From Phascolomyces articulosus (Eukaryota > Mucoromycota > Mucoromycetes > Mucorales > Lichtheimiaceae), in assembly GCA_025677815.1 (NCBI GenBank), contig JAIXMP010000008.1, positions 1,302,001 through 1,366,000 of the forward strand: a stretch of DNA of 64,000 nucleotides. The letters are read 5' to 3'. The notes under the pieces are model-generated. The model was not told the DNA's origin. It was given only the letters and a program-made list of their open reading frames with translations, and made no database searches. Positions 25,907-39,604 of the stretch are shown here, piece by piece. A program made the position numbers and the translations under genes. Positions within the stretch are counted from its first letter, which is position 1; the number at the start of each line of letters is the position of its first letter.

Positions 25907-27714
25907 ATGCTTTCTGCCATTACTATTGCTTCTCGTAATACCGCTACACGACAGTTGTTGTCAGGATCTTCAAAACGATCTTTTGCTTCTGTTGTAAACA
26001 ATCATGCAGTAACTATCGACAAAAAGTATAAGGTTGTTGTTGTTGGTGCTGGACCCGGTGGTTTATCAGGTACATGTTAGAATTGTTTTCTTTATGATGG
26101 ATACGGATGTAGGGGCTCAAAATAAATATGGCTAGTCGGATACTAATAAATCGAATAAATGATATATTGTATATATATATAGTTGCATCTACAATCTCAA
26201 AATTACTGGGTAAAGACCAAGTCGCAATTATTGATCCCGCCCAATATCACTATGTATGTATTGACTATTTCAATTATTATATTTTATTCTTAAAAATTCC
26301 TTTTAAATCATGTTCTGATACTTATTGTATCATTTTTCTTTTCAACAATTATTATAAAGTATCAACCATTGTGGACCTATGTTGGTGGTGGATTGAAGGA
26401 TTTTAAGGAAAGTCAAAGACCTATGGCATCCCTTATCCCTGAAAAAGCAGATTGGGTTCAAGATAGTGTTACCAAAGTAGAACCAGATTCAAATCATGTT
26501 GTGCTCAGTGATGGAACAACGGTTGGTTACGACTACTTGGTTGTTGCAGCAGGCATCCAAGTCAACTGGGATCAAATTAAGGGACTCAAGGAATCTTTAG
26601 GAAAGGATGGTGTCACATCAAATTATTCACCCGAGAGTGTCCAAAAAACATACCAATTCCTACAAAATTTCAAAGGTGGCAATGCACTTTTTTCATACCC
26701 TAATTCTGCAATCAAGGCAAGTTATTTTAACTAATGTTTATGTATTATATATATTATATATTAAGAAAGGATTTAGAGAAGCAAAAAAAAAAGCGTTGGT
26801 CTGGAGTGAATGAATTCATTTTTATTTATAAACAATAATATACTAATATTATTTATACAGTGTCCAGGTGCGCCCACAAAAATCGTCTTTTTAGCCGAAG
26901 AAATTTTCCGCATGAATAGTGTTCGAGATAAAGCCAATGTGATCTACAATAGTTTTCAAGAAAAGTTATATGGTATTGATCATTATGGTGAAGTTATCCA
27001 TCGGCTGGCCCGTGAACGCAGCATCGTTTTTAATCCTCGACATGAATTGATTGAAATACAACCCAATGACCGTAAGGCTATTTTCCGTATCCACAACCAA
27101 GAAGGAGAAGACGAGTTGACGACTTACGATTATGATTTCCTTCATGCTGTTCCACCTCAGAGTCCTCCTGCATTTATCAAGGAAAGTAAATTAGCAGATC
27201 CTGTCAATGGCTTTGTTGATGTTGACAAATACACCTTACGCCACAACAAGTACAAGAATGTGTTTTCTTTGGGTGATTGTTCAAACTTACCTACTGGCAA
27301 GACAGCAGCAGCTATCACCGTTGAATCAGGTGTATTAAAGACAAATTTGATTGCTGATTTACAAGGAAAGAAGATTAAAGAGGCTGAATACGATGGATAT
27401 GCCAGCTGTCCACTTGTAGTAGGTCGTAAAGAACTCGTATTAGCAGAGTTTTCAGGTAATGTTGTATTTTATTTTCAAGTCATTCTTTCTTCTAATGAAT
27501 TAACATATATAAATGTTCTTTTACGTTTATAGGATACACCGGAAAGACACTTGAAACGTTCCCAATGGATCAACGAAAGGTTAGCGGTTTCAATGCATTC
27601 ATTAATAAGGAAATCATCCCTAGCATATACTGGAACGGTTTATTGACAGGCAGATGGACTGGCCCTACAGAATTTAGAAAATTGTTTAATCATTTCCGTT
27701 CTACTCCTCAATAA
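25907..27714 (+). CDS. sulfide:quinone oxidoreductase, mitochondrial
   Basis: Five exons give about 450 residues. The N-terminus (MLSAITIASRNTATRQLL to about residue 40) is rich in Arg, Ser and Thr with no acids, as in a mitochondrial targeting sequence. The FAD-binding VVVVGAGPGGLS follows, then WTYVGGGLK, the second nucleotide motif YDYLVVAAGIQ, NALFSYPNSAIKCPGAPTK with a conserved Cys, and NVFSLGDCSNLPTGKTAAA (second FAD motif). DGYASCPLVVGRKELVLAEF holds a further conserved Cys. This is the eukaryotic (type II) SQR pattern. Known role: oxidation of hydrogen sulfide at the inner membrane, passing electrons to ubiquinone. I chose the ATG at 25907 because it starts the targeting sequence; the upstream frame lacks this character. 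Confidence 0.93.
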
Positions 27715-28402
27715 TTTAATTATATCATTTTTATACAATAATAAAATTCCCGTTCCTTTTTTTATCGATTATTATAAACTATTCGTTATTGTCGTGGTGT
27801 TGACGAGGTATTTGTTCTAAATGAGCCCTAATGGTTTTGTATGGCGGTTGTAAAATAATCCACTCTCCGCGAAGCAAACAGCTCCGTTCGCTTGATTATC
27901 GCATACTTGGTTTGACAGCAGATTTACTGCGTAATTGCGCCTCATTTGAATTATGACCAAAGATGTTTCTTTTATTTGTTTACTTGACTATTGCTATCAG
28001 TAAATAATGATGCGAGCTACCATTCAATCCTACTGATCCTGTTTTGGGAAACTGCGCCTCTTCTTTATTACCTTAATCTTATGAGTAATAATAAAAGTAT
28101 ATAATGTATATGGTTATCTCCAATCCCCTGGTTTCTGGGAAATGATCATCATGGGAGTTGCGATATATGCTGCTGCGGTATAAAAGCTGTTTAATAATCA
28201 TGACTCATAGAAAAAACAAAGAGACTATATATTAACCAACATAGACGGAAGAAACAATCATTTAAACTTTTTATACCCTAATATACTGCGCCTTTTAAAA
28301 TAAATACTCAACTGGTAAGCACGATTCGTTGCATAATACGATTCTTTTTTCTTTCTCCTCTTTCTTTTTTTGCCACGCTCACATAATTCTATTTGCACAA
28401 AA
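27715..28402. other. intergenic / GTPase promoter
   Basis: About 690 bases between the SQR stop and the GTPase start. A pyrimidine-rich stretch lies at about 28342-28372 just before the ATG. No gene was seen. Confidence 0.45.
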
Positions 28403-31198
28403 ATGACATTGAAAGATTCGAGTCAACAATCCACAATGGAAAAAAACGACGAAGCAGCACGATTGGCTTCAGAACTTATGGACGTCAAATTAACAGATCC
28501 AGATATTAATCCTACAAAACAACAAAATGCTTTATTCGATCCTTCCAATCGGATAGAGGATTACGAATTCACTGAAACTATAAGGACTCTCAAGGTTTAT
28601 ATATTATAATAAAATAAGGAATAATGTGCTATCCAATAACTATGTATCTTTTTACTCACGCGGTCATCTATTTTCTCATAACACAGGAAAAATTAATACA
28701 TGCAACGGCTGATGATATGCTCACACTTGAGCAGCTTATCTCTACACGTCTCGAAGAAGGACATGGAGAGACTTTGTTTGAAGTTGGTCTTGAAGGTATA
28801 TAAGTATATCTCTGACAATTTTTACATCTACATAAGTATTTAAAAACAGGTGAACTAACTCATGTGAAATATTTTATGTGTATCATCGTATGATAAAAAT
28901 GATAGATGATGGTGAAAAGATGATGCTTACAGATGAGGAGTATAAGAAAGCGTTGTCAACAATAGGAACGGTAGTAGCAAAGCTTGACTCGGATTATTCA
29001 ATTGTCGAGGAACGTGGAAAAGATCCAGCACAAAAACAAGAAGGAACAGTTGCCAATTTGATGATTCGTAAACGATTAAAATCTGTTGAAGATTTGCTTG
29101 AGATCCGAATAGCAGTGGTGGGCAATGTGGTATGTTATTCAAAGAGAATGAAAAGGAAAAGAAAGACTTGTATGTTTATTTGTTATGTGTAAAAATATCT
29201 CATGAATTTTGTGTATATATTTATAGGATGCAGGAAAGGTTGGATACCTATAATTATGTTACAACTGATAGATGGTATGAAATAATGAATAACTAAAGAT
29301 TATGATTTTTTGTATAGTCAACTTTACTCGGTGTATTAACAAAAGGAATTCTTGATGATGGTCGAGGGAAAGCCCGTGTCAACTTATTCAGGTAATATAG
29401 TTAGAGAGTGTAAAACGTTGCCAAATGCCCTTTAGGTCAGGCATGATTAAAGGGATAGACAGAAGGTAGAAAATGAGGTGTATACTGACATATTTTTTGT
29501 ACTACATATCTGTCATGCAGGCACAAGCATGAGATTGAATCCGGACGAACATCAAGTGTGGGTGGTGAAATTTTGGGTTTTGATTCTAATTCTCAACCAG
29601 TTATGCATCCAGCTGGCTCGGGGCGTAAGCTGACATGGGAGGAGATTTGCACTAAGGCTACAAAAGTATTGAGTTTTGTTGATTTGGCGGGTCATGAGAA
29701 ATATCTAAAGGTAGGTTATCTTGCAAAGAAAGAAGAGGAGGTGGTAAATATATACATTTGGGGAATTATTATGTTACCATTGTTCTGTTACTCACAATCT
29801 CCATTTCAAGACAACGGTATTTGGTATGACAGGAAGTGCGCCCGAATTTGTTATGTTGATGGTAAGTATAAAGAAACTGGTATATATTCTCTAATTGATA
29901 AGGTAAATAATTTGTTATATATCAAAATGTATATTTTGGATAAAGGTGGGAGCCAATGCCGGTATGATTGGTATGACCAAGGAGCATTTGGGTATTGCCC
30001 TTTCACTTGGTATTCCAGTACTTGTGGTGGTAACCAAAATTGACCGTTGCCCACCTAATATTCTGCAAAACACTATCAAGGAACTAAGCACCATTTTGAA
30101 ATCCAAATCATGCCGTAAAATTCCATTATTTGTTGAGACTGATACCGATGTCGTCATGACCGCTGTAAGTGGAATTTCTATATCCTAGTTAAATAGTTTA
30201 AAAACAAAATCTATTCAAAATAATAATGATAATTATAACCCTAACAACAAACACTTCTTTTATATAAACAGCAAAATTTTGTAAGTGAGCGCCTTTGCCC
30301 AATTTTCCAAATTAGCAATGTAACAGGTGAAGGGTTGGATTTGCTTCGAAACTTTTTGAATATCTTGCCAGCGCAAACCAAGTATGATATGGAACAGCCT
30401 TTTCATTATGAAATCAATGAAACTTATTCTGTACCGTTTGTTGGTACTGTCGTGAGTGGTATCATGATGAGTGGCGTTATTCATATTGGCGATCGTGTCA
30501 TAATAGGTCCCGATCATTCCGGAAACTTTAACGTGACAACAATCAAAGGGATCCATCGCAAGCGCGTAACTGTACCCGCAGCACGTGCAGGTCAAAGCGT
30601 TACATTCGCATTAAAGAATATTCGAAGGAATGCCATACGCAAAGGTATGGTTTTATTACGTTACGACAAGGAGCATCCGCCTCCCAAGTGCTCCAAAAAG
30701 TTCGAAGCAGAAGTTTTGGTCTTGTATCATTCTACGACAATCAAACAAAAATATCAAGCCATGGTACATTGTGGCGCTGTTCGTCAAACTGCAAGTATTA
30801 TTAGCATGGAGAAACAGTTATTACGAACAGGCGATCGAGCAATGGTGGTAAAGTATTATGTTTATAATGCTGTATTTAGTTTTACAAAATCACACTACTA
30901 ATTGAATGAGAAGAAAAGGAAAATACACGTGTGGGAAAGAGGGAGGGCCCACATTGATCCCATCAAATTAACAGTATTTTATTTTACCATTTTTATATAG
31001 CAATTTGAGTTTGTCAAGAACCCAGAATATCTCTCTATTGGAAGTCGTATGGTGAGTATTTTTTCTTCCTTAAATTGCTATAAAAAATGACAATTATATT
31101 TGTCAACACTAACATTACTCTTTTATTAATATATAATTCAGATTTTCCGTGAGGGTCGAACAAAAGGCATTGGCAAAGTAACACGGATATTGGAGTAA
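28403..31198 (+). CDS. GTPBP1/GTPBP2-like translational GTPase
   Basis: Many short exons code for roughly 600 residues. An acidic N-terminal region of about 170 residues precedes an EF-Tu-type GTPase domain. G1 is [21 protein letters not shown] switch-like [14 protein letters not shown] follows, then G3 [12 protein letters not shown], and G4 [11 protein letters not shown]. After the GTPase domain come beta-barrel domains with [39 protein letters not shown] and [20 protein letters not shown]. This order is that of GTPBP1. Known role of the family: EF-Tu/eEF1A-like GTPases tied to translation and mRNA turnover. The residues DAGK of the P-loop are coded by a 12-base exon (29227-29238). I chose the ATG at 28403 as the first one in frame; a second Met lies 12 residues further on. 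Confidence 0.88.
29227..29238 (+). other. 12-base microexon coding P-loop DAGK
   Basis: An AG lies directly before GATGCAGGAAAG and a GT directly after it. Skipping it would keep the frame but delete the four key phosphate-binding residues Asp-Ala-Gly-Lys. Exons on both sides end and start exactly at codon borders. Confidence 0.75.
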
Positions 31199-31443
31199 TG
31201 ATAGTCAAATAGGATAAGATTCAAAAAAAAAGGAAATAAATATGTATATATATACTGTTTGATTTTGCTACGACATATGGACAATATTAAAGATGAAAGT
31301 GTAAAAAGAAAAGTTACAACAACCAGGCAGTAATTAAAGGAAATCAATGAACTGTTGCGAGCGCAATCAGTAGATTTTTTAATTTTTTAATTTTTTTTTT
31401 TTTTTTACATAATATTAAATTTCTACATGACGTATAGTGTCAA

Positions 31444-32820
31444 TTATGATGACATACAGAAGCCGTAGCCGACAGAAAAAGCCGGAGAAGATCCGGAAGA
31501 TCGAGTTGTTCTATGGATACGTAGGTGGCGACGCAGGTTACTATGTACACTAAAACGTCGATGGCATCCATCCACGGTACATATAAATGGTTTTTCACCA
31601 GTGTGTGAATAAGTATGTGTTCGTAGAGATGATGGTCTTGAAAATCCTTTCCGGCAGTACGGACAAGAGTATCGGTTTCCAGAAGATGATACTGAAATAG
31701 AGGTAGTGCTATTTGTCGATGTAGTAGTAGTTGAATTTGGTGACATAATGACAGCATCGTTAGTTCCATGGTTACTATAACTGCAGTAGTTGGTACCATT
31801 TTGGAATTGCTGTTGATGGAATGCTTCATTATTAACATAAGGTTCGTTCTGTGTTTGTTGTTTTTGCTGTCGAATACCGTCATTAATGGGTATTATCGAT
31901 GATGATACTGTCGATTTTGAATTATTATTTGTGTTGTTTGGATACTGATGGTATATTCCAGCCGCTCTAATAACCGGCGCTGCTGCTGTTTGCTGATGTA
32001 ATTCTTTTCGCCATCTACCATTGTTGACCGTCGGACAAGAAGAAGAGTATGAAAAGTCAGATAATGAGCGCGAATGGGTTCTACGGCGTAACGGTAGAAC
32101 CGAAGAAACAGATGAGTTTGCATTGCAGGAAGAAATGCTGAGTGCTTGCATATCTAAAGGAAGCGATGCAGTTGTGCTAGGTGCAGAAGCAGCAGATGAT
32201 CTAAATTTGGGCTGCATTAGCTGCAGTGGCGGAGGCAGGTGTGGACGTAATATAGCTGTAACTTTTTCTCGTTGCTGGACCCTGGAGTTATTGTTATTAT
32301 TGCTGTCGTCACTGTAAACATTACAACTGGGTAATGGTGATGAGGATGGTGAGTAACGGAAACTCATGGGTGAATTGCCGCTACTGCTACTTGTGGTCGA
32401 TGGTGATATGGTTCCAAAACTGCGAGTAGGAATCGGTGGTGGAAGCGATGATGGTGATATTTCATTGCCGTGGAAAAGCATTGATCTTGATGAACTAGAT
32501 GAGATATGTTCGGAAGCATGGCGCCGATGGCCAACAGGTAGACGAGAACGGTTATTTGTCCTAATATCATCAGTTGGTAATGAACTCTTGGAAGATCCAC
32601 AATTATTATTGTTTGAATAGTCTAATAACGTTCATGGCTATGTCAGTAACTCTCCATTCATGGTACAATTTTATATTACTTCTATCTATCCTTTTATCAC
32701 TATTGAACTATAGCTATTTTCCTGGTTTGTTTGTTACGTACATGGTGATTGTATCGGTATACCATTAAGCATCGTATTAATAGATGGTAAGCTGGTAGTG
32801 GTAAAATTCTTTTGATCCAT
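31444..32820 (-). CDS. C2H2 zinc-finger transcription factor
   Basis: Two exons (32763-32820 and 31444-32621, GT-AG) give 411 residues. The short first exon encodes MDQKNFTTTSLPSINTMLN, whose LPSI motif is common near the N-terminus of fungal C2H2 regulators. The middle is low complexity (Ser, Asn, Gln, Thr) with basic patches such as RRRTHSRSLSDFS, a likely phosphorylation site. Two adjacent fingers lie near the C-terminus: YSCPYCRKGFSRPSSLRTHT with its final His pair, linker HTGEKPF, and CTVDGCHRRFSVHSNLRRHL. The linker is the classic DNA-binding type. It should act in the nucleus on a short DNA site; the target genes cannot be told. Convergent with the GTPase gene (245 bases apart). Confidence 0.88.
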
Positions 32821-34887
32821 CTTGCTAAACCAAAACAATTGAAAAGAAACAATAAATGAAGAGAAAGGTATTATTATTGTAAAATGAAAAAAGGAGTTTA
32901 ACTGAAGGGGAAAGAAAAGAGGAGAAATGCATAAAAAAAAGAGAGGAAAAGAGATGAATCAATGGATTTGAATGGGATTTTAGAGAAAAAAAGAAAGAAA
33001 AATATAAGTCATACTAACATAAGCATATGTTTGGATCCTTTTCCTTATTGCCTTGACCTCTTATATATATATATATATATATATATGTGCAGATCATTCC
33101 ATTAAGGCAAATGCAGGGCCTCAATGGCACACTATATATATATATATATTTCTTACCACGTGGAACCTAATATGCATGGTAAGTAGGTTCTCGATTCACT
33201 GGATTGCTGCCCTGCTTTGAGTCATTAAAAAAGATGCCGTCTCCTATTTTTTAATATTAGACACACCACCATCATCACTTACATTCACACCTCTCCTCCT
33301 GAGAAAAACAGTGAGAAAGGAAAGAAGTGCGAAAAAGAGAGATAGGGTTATATGTTTGGTAAAGCTTAATCATGTCAGCACATATAAATATGCATTACTA
33401 TTTACAGATAATGTGAATGACCCTTACAATATATAAAACGTTTTTGTTCAATTCAGTTTTTTGTACAATTTAGTCTTTACTACATCATTTTATAAATTAT
33501 ATGGATTCAAAGTCTTTTTTTTTCCTCCTCAAAAAAAGAAAAATCTCGGCCACCAACACATATACAGAAATACTATATACTCCTCGGCGAAAATATAAGT
33601 AGCAGGGTATCTCACTTCTTTCCTTCCTCTACTTCTCCCTCCCCTTCTTGTTTCCCCCCTTAAAAAGAATCACATAAAGAATAATAGAAGATAATGATGA
33701 TGGTGGCAATGAGATATTCATATCACGATCTTTAGTCAAAAGTTTATATAATCATCATCTAAGGAGGAACTAGGTAAGAAAAATCTAAGACTGTTTATTA
33801 TTTTCGATTCAACATGTTTTTAAGAATAAGAAAATAGCAAATCGATAAAACCATAAAAAACAAGTGCCATTTAACCGAGGTGCAATTGGAATATTAATTG
33901 GCGTCTAATAAGTATAATAATAGTAATAATAATAAAACATTGTTTTCTTTAGATTCACGAAAAACAAACATTCATGTACATGTACGAACTGATGCAAGTT
34001 ATAATCCCACGTTGTTTATCCAACGCATTCATTTAGAACCATCCCTGATTTTTATTACACAGTCAGATTAGGAACGATAAACCTTTTTTTCGTTACCTGA
34101 TTGTGGGTTGTCATGTTTTTTTTAAGGTTTTACACATTGTGCTATTACATATCGTTGTTGTCCAAACTTAAACTATAATAACGGGAAAAAAGATAAAAAA
34201 AGCCCATGAATAAGTATGAATTTGAAATTAAAGTAAAATTGCATTGAGCTTGGAATTTGTATTATATAGGCGGGTCAATCTATATGTATATGAAGCTATA
34301 TTTATACTTTTAATGTAAAATAATAACAAAGGCAATTCTCAAAAATCTATACTATTCGTCAATAATAAAAACAATAGTGCATGCAGTTTTTTTAACCTCA
34401 TAACAAAAATAGGGAACCTTCTTTTGGAATTGTTATTTTTTTTATTCATATACATGACATAAAAAAAAAAGAATACCGAATATCCAATTATAGCAACCTA
34501 TTTCAATTTCAAGAATGAAGAATAAAAGGAGAAAATAAATAAAAAAAAAAAGATGCAGAAGCACGAGTATGGAAATGATGATGGCGAACAGAGCTTTATA
34601 TTGTAAGTAATATACATAATTACTGCGATTATATATATATATATACATTTGCACTTCGAAAGGAGAGTTTGCATGTATGCATTTATAATATCCGTGCTTC
34701 ATCATCGATTATTAATAACAGTGTAGCTTACAAACAGGAAATAGACCAAATCGAATAATTGATTTCATAACAACAAGATTGAAGGAACCTTTAATTGGAT
34801 AGCAGGTTATGTTTATATACATACGTAGTTGATGAGCATGTCATTTTCTAAAACATTTCTAGGATATAAATTAATAGTAAAGATGAT
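32821..34887. other. long intergenic with TA repeats
   Basis: About 2 kb upstream of the zinc-finger gene. It holds two TA dinucleotide runs, purine-rich and pyrimidine-rich stretches (about 32870-33000, 33610-33660) and T runs. A long upstream region is usual for regulator genes. No coding pattern. Confidence 0.45.
33062..33086. repeat. TA dinucleotide microsatellite
   Basis: An unbroken TA run of about 25 bases; a second run of about 20 bases lies near 33132-33150. Confidence 0.85.
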
Positions 34888-36119
34888 TTATGGCGAGGAG
34901 GAATAGTTTTCAAAATCGATATAGCCTTTCTCGGGTGGAGAACTGCCACGAAATGTAGGCCTGTCATATTTTGTTAGTGGATATCCGTTTCGTAAACGTT
35001 CTACAAGATCAGGATTTGATGTAAATGCACGGCCAAACGCAATTAAATTGCCAGTCTTATTGGCAACATCAGCTGCTTGTTCTGGAGAATATGTGTAGCC
35101 GCCTGCAGAAATGAAGACACCTTTGTTCCATTTCGAGCGGAACATATCAAGAGAATCATCTGTTGGTTGATGACCGTCAATCGTAATATTGACTCTTGGT
35201 TCTACCATATGGAGATACGATAAGTTTGGGTGTCGAATTTTAAGTTGGTCGATAATATATCCCCAAGTTTCGTATGGTGAATCATCATGCATATCCTATT
35301 TTTTACCAAGAAAACAAAGAAAAATACATATTAGGACGAATGAAAAACGAAATATAGATCGAGTATATCGATATCGAAAAAAAAAGTGGCATTATCTTTT
35401 TACAAAAACAGTACCTGATGATGATCAAAAGGTGTGAAACGAATAGCAGTTCTATCTTCACCAATAGCTTTTGAAACAGCATCTACAACTTCGAGGGCAA
35501 AGCGTGCACGATTTTCAATAGAACCACCATATTCATCAGTACGTTTGTTTGTTCCAGATTCAGTAAATTGGTCAATAAGATGCCCATTAGCACCCTGGAG
35601 TTCTACACCATCAAAACCTGCTTTCATTGAGTTTTTAGCAGCAGCTACAAACTCGTGAATAATTTCAGTAATTTCACCCTTTGTCAAAGCGTGAGGTACT
35701 TCATAATCTTCGCCTGTAGCAGTATTTTTTCCTCGGATAGCAATTGCGGAGGCTGAAACAGGTTGTTGGTTATTGAGTAAAAACTTTGATGCAGCGATAC
35801 GACCTTTGTGGACAATTTGATTATATATAATGCCACCTTTATTATGTACAGTAGTGGTGATCGATTTCCAACCAGCAATTTGTTCTTCAGTATAGATACC
35901 AGGTACGTTGGGTGGTCCTCCTGCTGTAGCTGAAATAAGTGTAGATTCTGAAATAATTAAACCACCTTCTGTAGCGCGTTGTTCATAGTATTGACGCATA
36001 AGCTCTGTAGGGACATGATCGTTTGTTGCACGTTGACGTGAGAGAGGAGCCATAACAACACGATGGTTCAATTCTGAAGCACCGAGTTTACTGGGTTGAA
36101 AAAGTGTAGTTGCAGCCAT
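34888..36119 (-). CDS. old yellow enzyme family flavoprotein, altered active site
   Basis: Two exons code for about 370 residues. The N-terminus MAATTLFQPSKLGASELNHR is followed by VVMAPLSRQRA, VPTELMRQYYEQRA, GGLIISESTLIS, GIYTEEQIAGWKSI and FDGVELQGANGHLIDQFTES. Then come RTDEYGGSIENRARFALEVV, a second exon with ETWGYIIDQL and SYLHMVEPR, and the FMN-phosphate region GNLIAFGRAFTSNPDLVERL. This is the OYE/NADPH dehydrogenase (12-oxophytodienoate reductase-like) TIM barrel. Known role: FMN-dependent reduction of activated C=C bonds with NADPH. By comparison with yeast OYE1 as I remember it, the ligand His is Gln, the proton-donor Tyr is His, the Trp of the QLWH-type motif is Val, and the Thr near FMN is Ser. 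The fold and FMN sites look kept, so activity may be changed rather than lost. Confidence 0.9.
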
Positions 36120-36861
36120 GCTGTTTATAATAAAAGCAATTCAAGTTATTCTGAATTCAAGGAATAAAAAAAGTAAAATAAAAATTTTGGCGCTATTTTT
36201 TTATATGCATAATTCAAGTTGCAATATTTACTCTTTATTACGTGTTCGTTCTGGCGACCTGTTTCATTACTCGGTTTTTATACCTCCAAAGTGGCCAATA
36301 GTAACATCGAAAATTATCACGCGTAACTTTCTTTCTCCATCTTTCTACATATGCTCATTTTGTATGATGTAATATGACGAATTTCGAAACACATGCTGAA
36401 TGGTTCAATATATAAAATTTAAAAAGCAGTTTGTTCTTATCGTTCCACAAGTTTATAGATAACATTTACAATATTAAATTAATGAGATTTATCGAACAAA
36501 TAGCACCAAAAAAGGGACCGTTTGAAAGAAATAGGCACAGTAATCCAGTTTTGACACTCCGAAAACACTCCGCAATATACTATTACCGGTACGCCATGGT
36601 GTTGGTTTTTGTATAATTAAAAGAATAGTGAATATCATTCTACATTATCACCTATCCATTCCAAACACATAAATACTATGATCAAGCAAGGTAAACAAAA
36701 TTATTATTTAATATCATTAATGATATAAAATTCATTGCTCTGATTTTCACTATGAGTCGAAGAAGAGTGAAAAAACGACAGGTATAATGAACCACGCTTT
36801 TTATTTAGTACTTTCATCTATGGTAATTATTTTTTAGATGATAAGGAGAGAGTTGTAATTC
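36120..36861. other. intergenic / OYE promoter
   Basis: About 740 bases between the OYE start and the 3' end of the dead OYE copy. It should contain the promoter of the gene at 34888-36119. No gene was seen. Confidence 0.45.
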
Positions 36862-38093
<1,232 letters not shown>

Positions 38094-39604
38094 TGTGATT
38101 GTCATTTAATATTATTTTGTCGTTATGATGTATCTTTAGCCGTTTGATGACATAAATTGGTATGACTTAATAAGTATTAGTTTCATACTCCTTATATACA
38201 AAAGGTTGTCGGGGTCGTTGACTAAATGTACTTTAATATATGAAATGATGGAAATATTATTCCTGAATATAAAAAATAAAGAAATGGTGTTATGTATTTA
38301 TTAAGTATATAACAAGTCTAGCTTTGATTACCCATACTACAAGGTAAATTGAAAATTAGCCAAATGAATTTTAATCTCATCGCTTAACTGAAAGGTAATA
38401 CACATTAGCGTTGCTTCTTTTTTACGAATTGAATTGATAATGATAAGTGAATTTATGCTTATTTTATTGTTCCATGTGCTACTAGTACAGTTAGTTAATA
38501 CTCCAAAAAAAAAAGGCTAAACTCGCAAATCATGGTATCACCGAGTCTCCCGTACCTTATCAAGTAGAGGTGCTATGGATTAGAGGGAAAAAACAATCTT
38601 TATAATATATATCCCTTTACCCAAAATGAGTCAAAATAAATTATTCATAGTATCATCATAATATATATTACTCCGTTTAATAGCATAATCATAATTACTT
38701 GATAAAAAAATATTAGTATATTAATTAATATTTATATTACAATGGAGTATAAAAATGCATAAACATCTTCTGAAGTCATTGACATAATAATGAAAAACCC
38801 TTTTTTCAATTGTGTCGCACAAGATATCTATATTCACATGCTTATATCTATGGTGATAAGGTACAAATGTAAATGCTAATAAAAAAAACCCAACCATGCG
38901 GTTACTCATCAATAACAGTTATATAGTTTTTTTTTTGGATCAACCATGAGGGACAGATATACTTATACTTCTTTTTTAATAGCAATTACACAAGATTCGT
39001 TTAATTGATTTCTATATATATGCAAAAAAGTAGTTTGAGTAACATGTCCATGAGTAGAATTCAAAACATTTCAACAAGTCTCGCCCTTTATGATACTATT
39101 TAGAAGCAAACATTTTTTATATTCTTTGTGAATTAATGTTTTCTAATGTTTTTTTTTTCTTTTCATGCAAACTGTAATTCTCAAAATTATAGATAGATAA
39201 TAATAGTAATAGTAATAGTAGTAATAATAATAATAAACTAGTAAATAATATAGTGATAGGTCGGATAAAAGTAATAATAAAATAAGTTCATCAAAATGAG
39301 GTAATAATAACATTATTAGGAGAGCAAAAACAATAGTATAAAAAAAAGGTAAAAAAAAGAGCGGTTCGTACTACATATAATAATCATTGAAACACAAAAA
39401 AAAGAAGAAAATAGAGAGTATAAAAGTATATAATAATATATAGATATTAAGAATGAGTAATTTGTTAGAGAAATAAATATGTTTGTATGATTGTGATAGA
39501 GGATGTGCTAAGGAAGTGGGGGGAGGAGAAATGAGGATGATTGAGAGAGATATAGTATGTGAGAATTAAGTGTTATCATTAAGTGCATACATTGAAAAAA
39601 CGAA
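38094..39604. other. intergenic, no gene seen
   Basis: AT-rich spacer of 1.5 kb with TA-rich and TAA-type repeats (about 39190-39240). No gene or RNA gene was recognised. Confidence 0.45.

Noticed and set aside
31893..32123. Alternative frames inside the zinc-finger gene
   Set aside because: They are shadows of the repetitive Ser/Asn/Gln codons of the real reading frame.
38518..38600. GC-richer patch that might be a small RNA gene
   Set aside because: No cloverleaf, tRNA box or snoRNA box pair could be made out.
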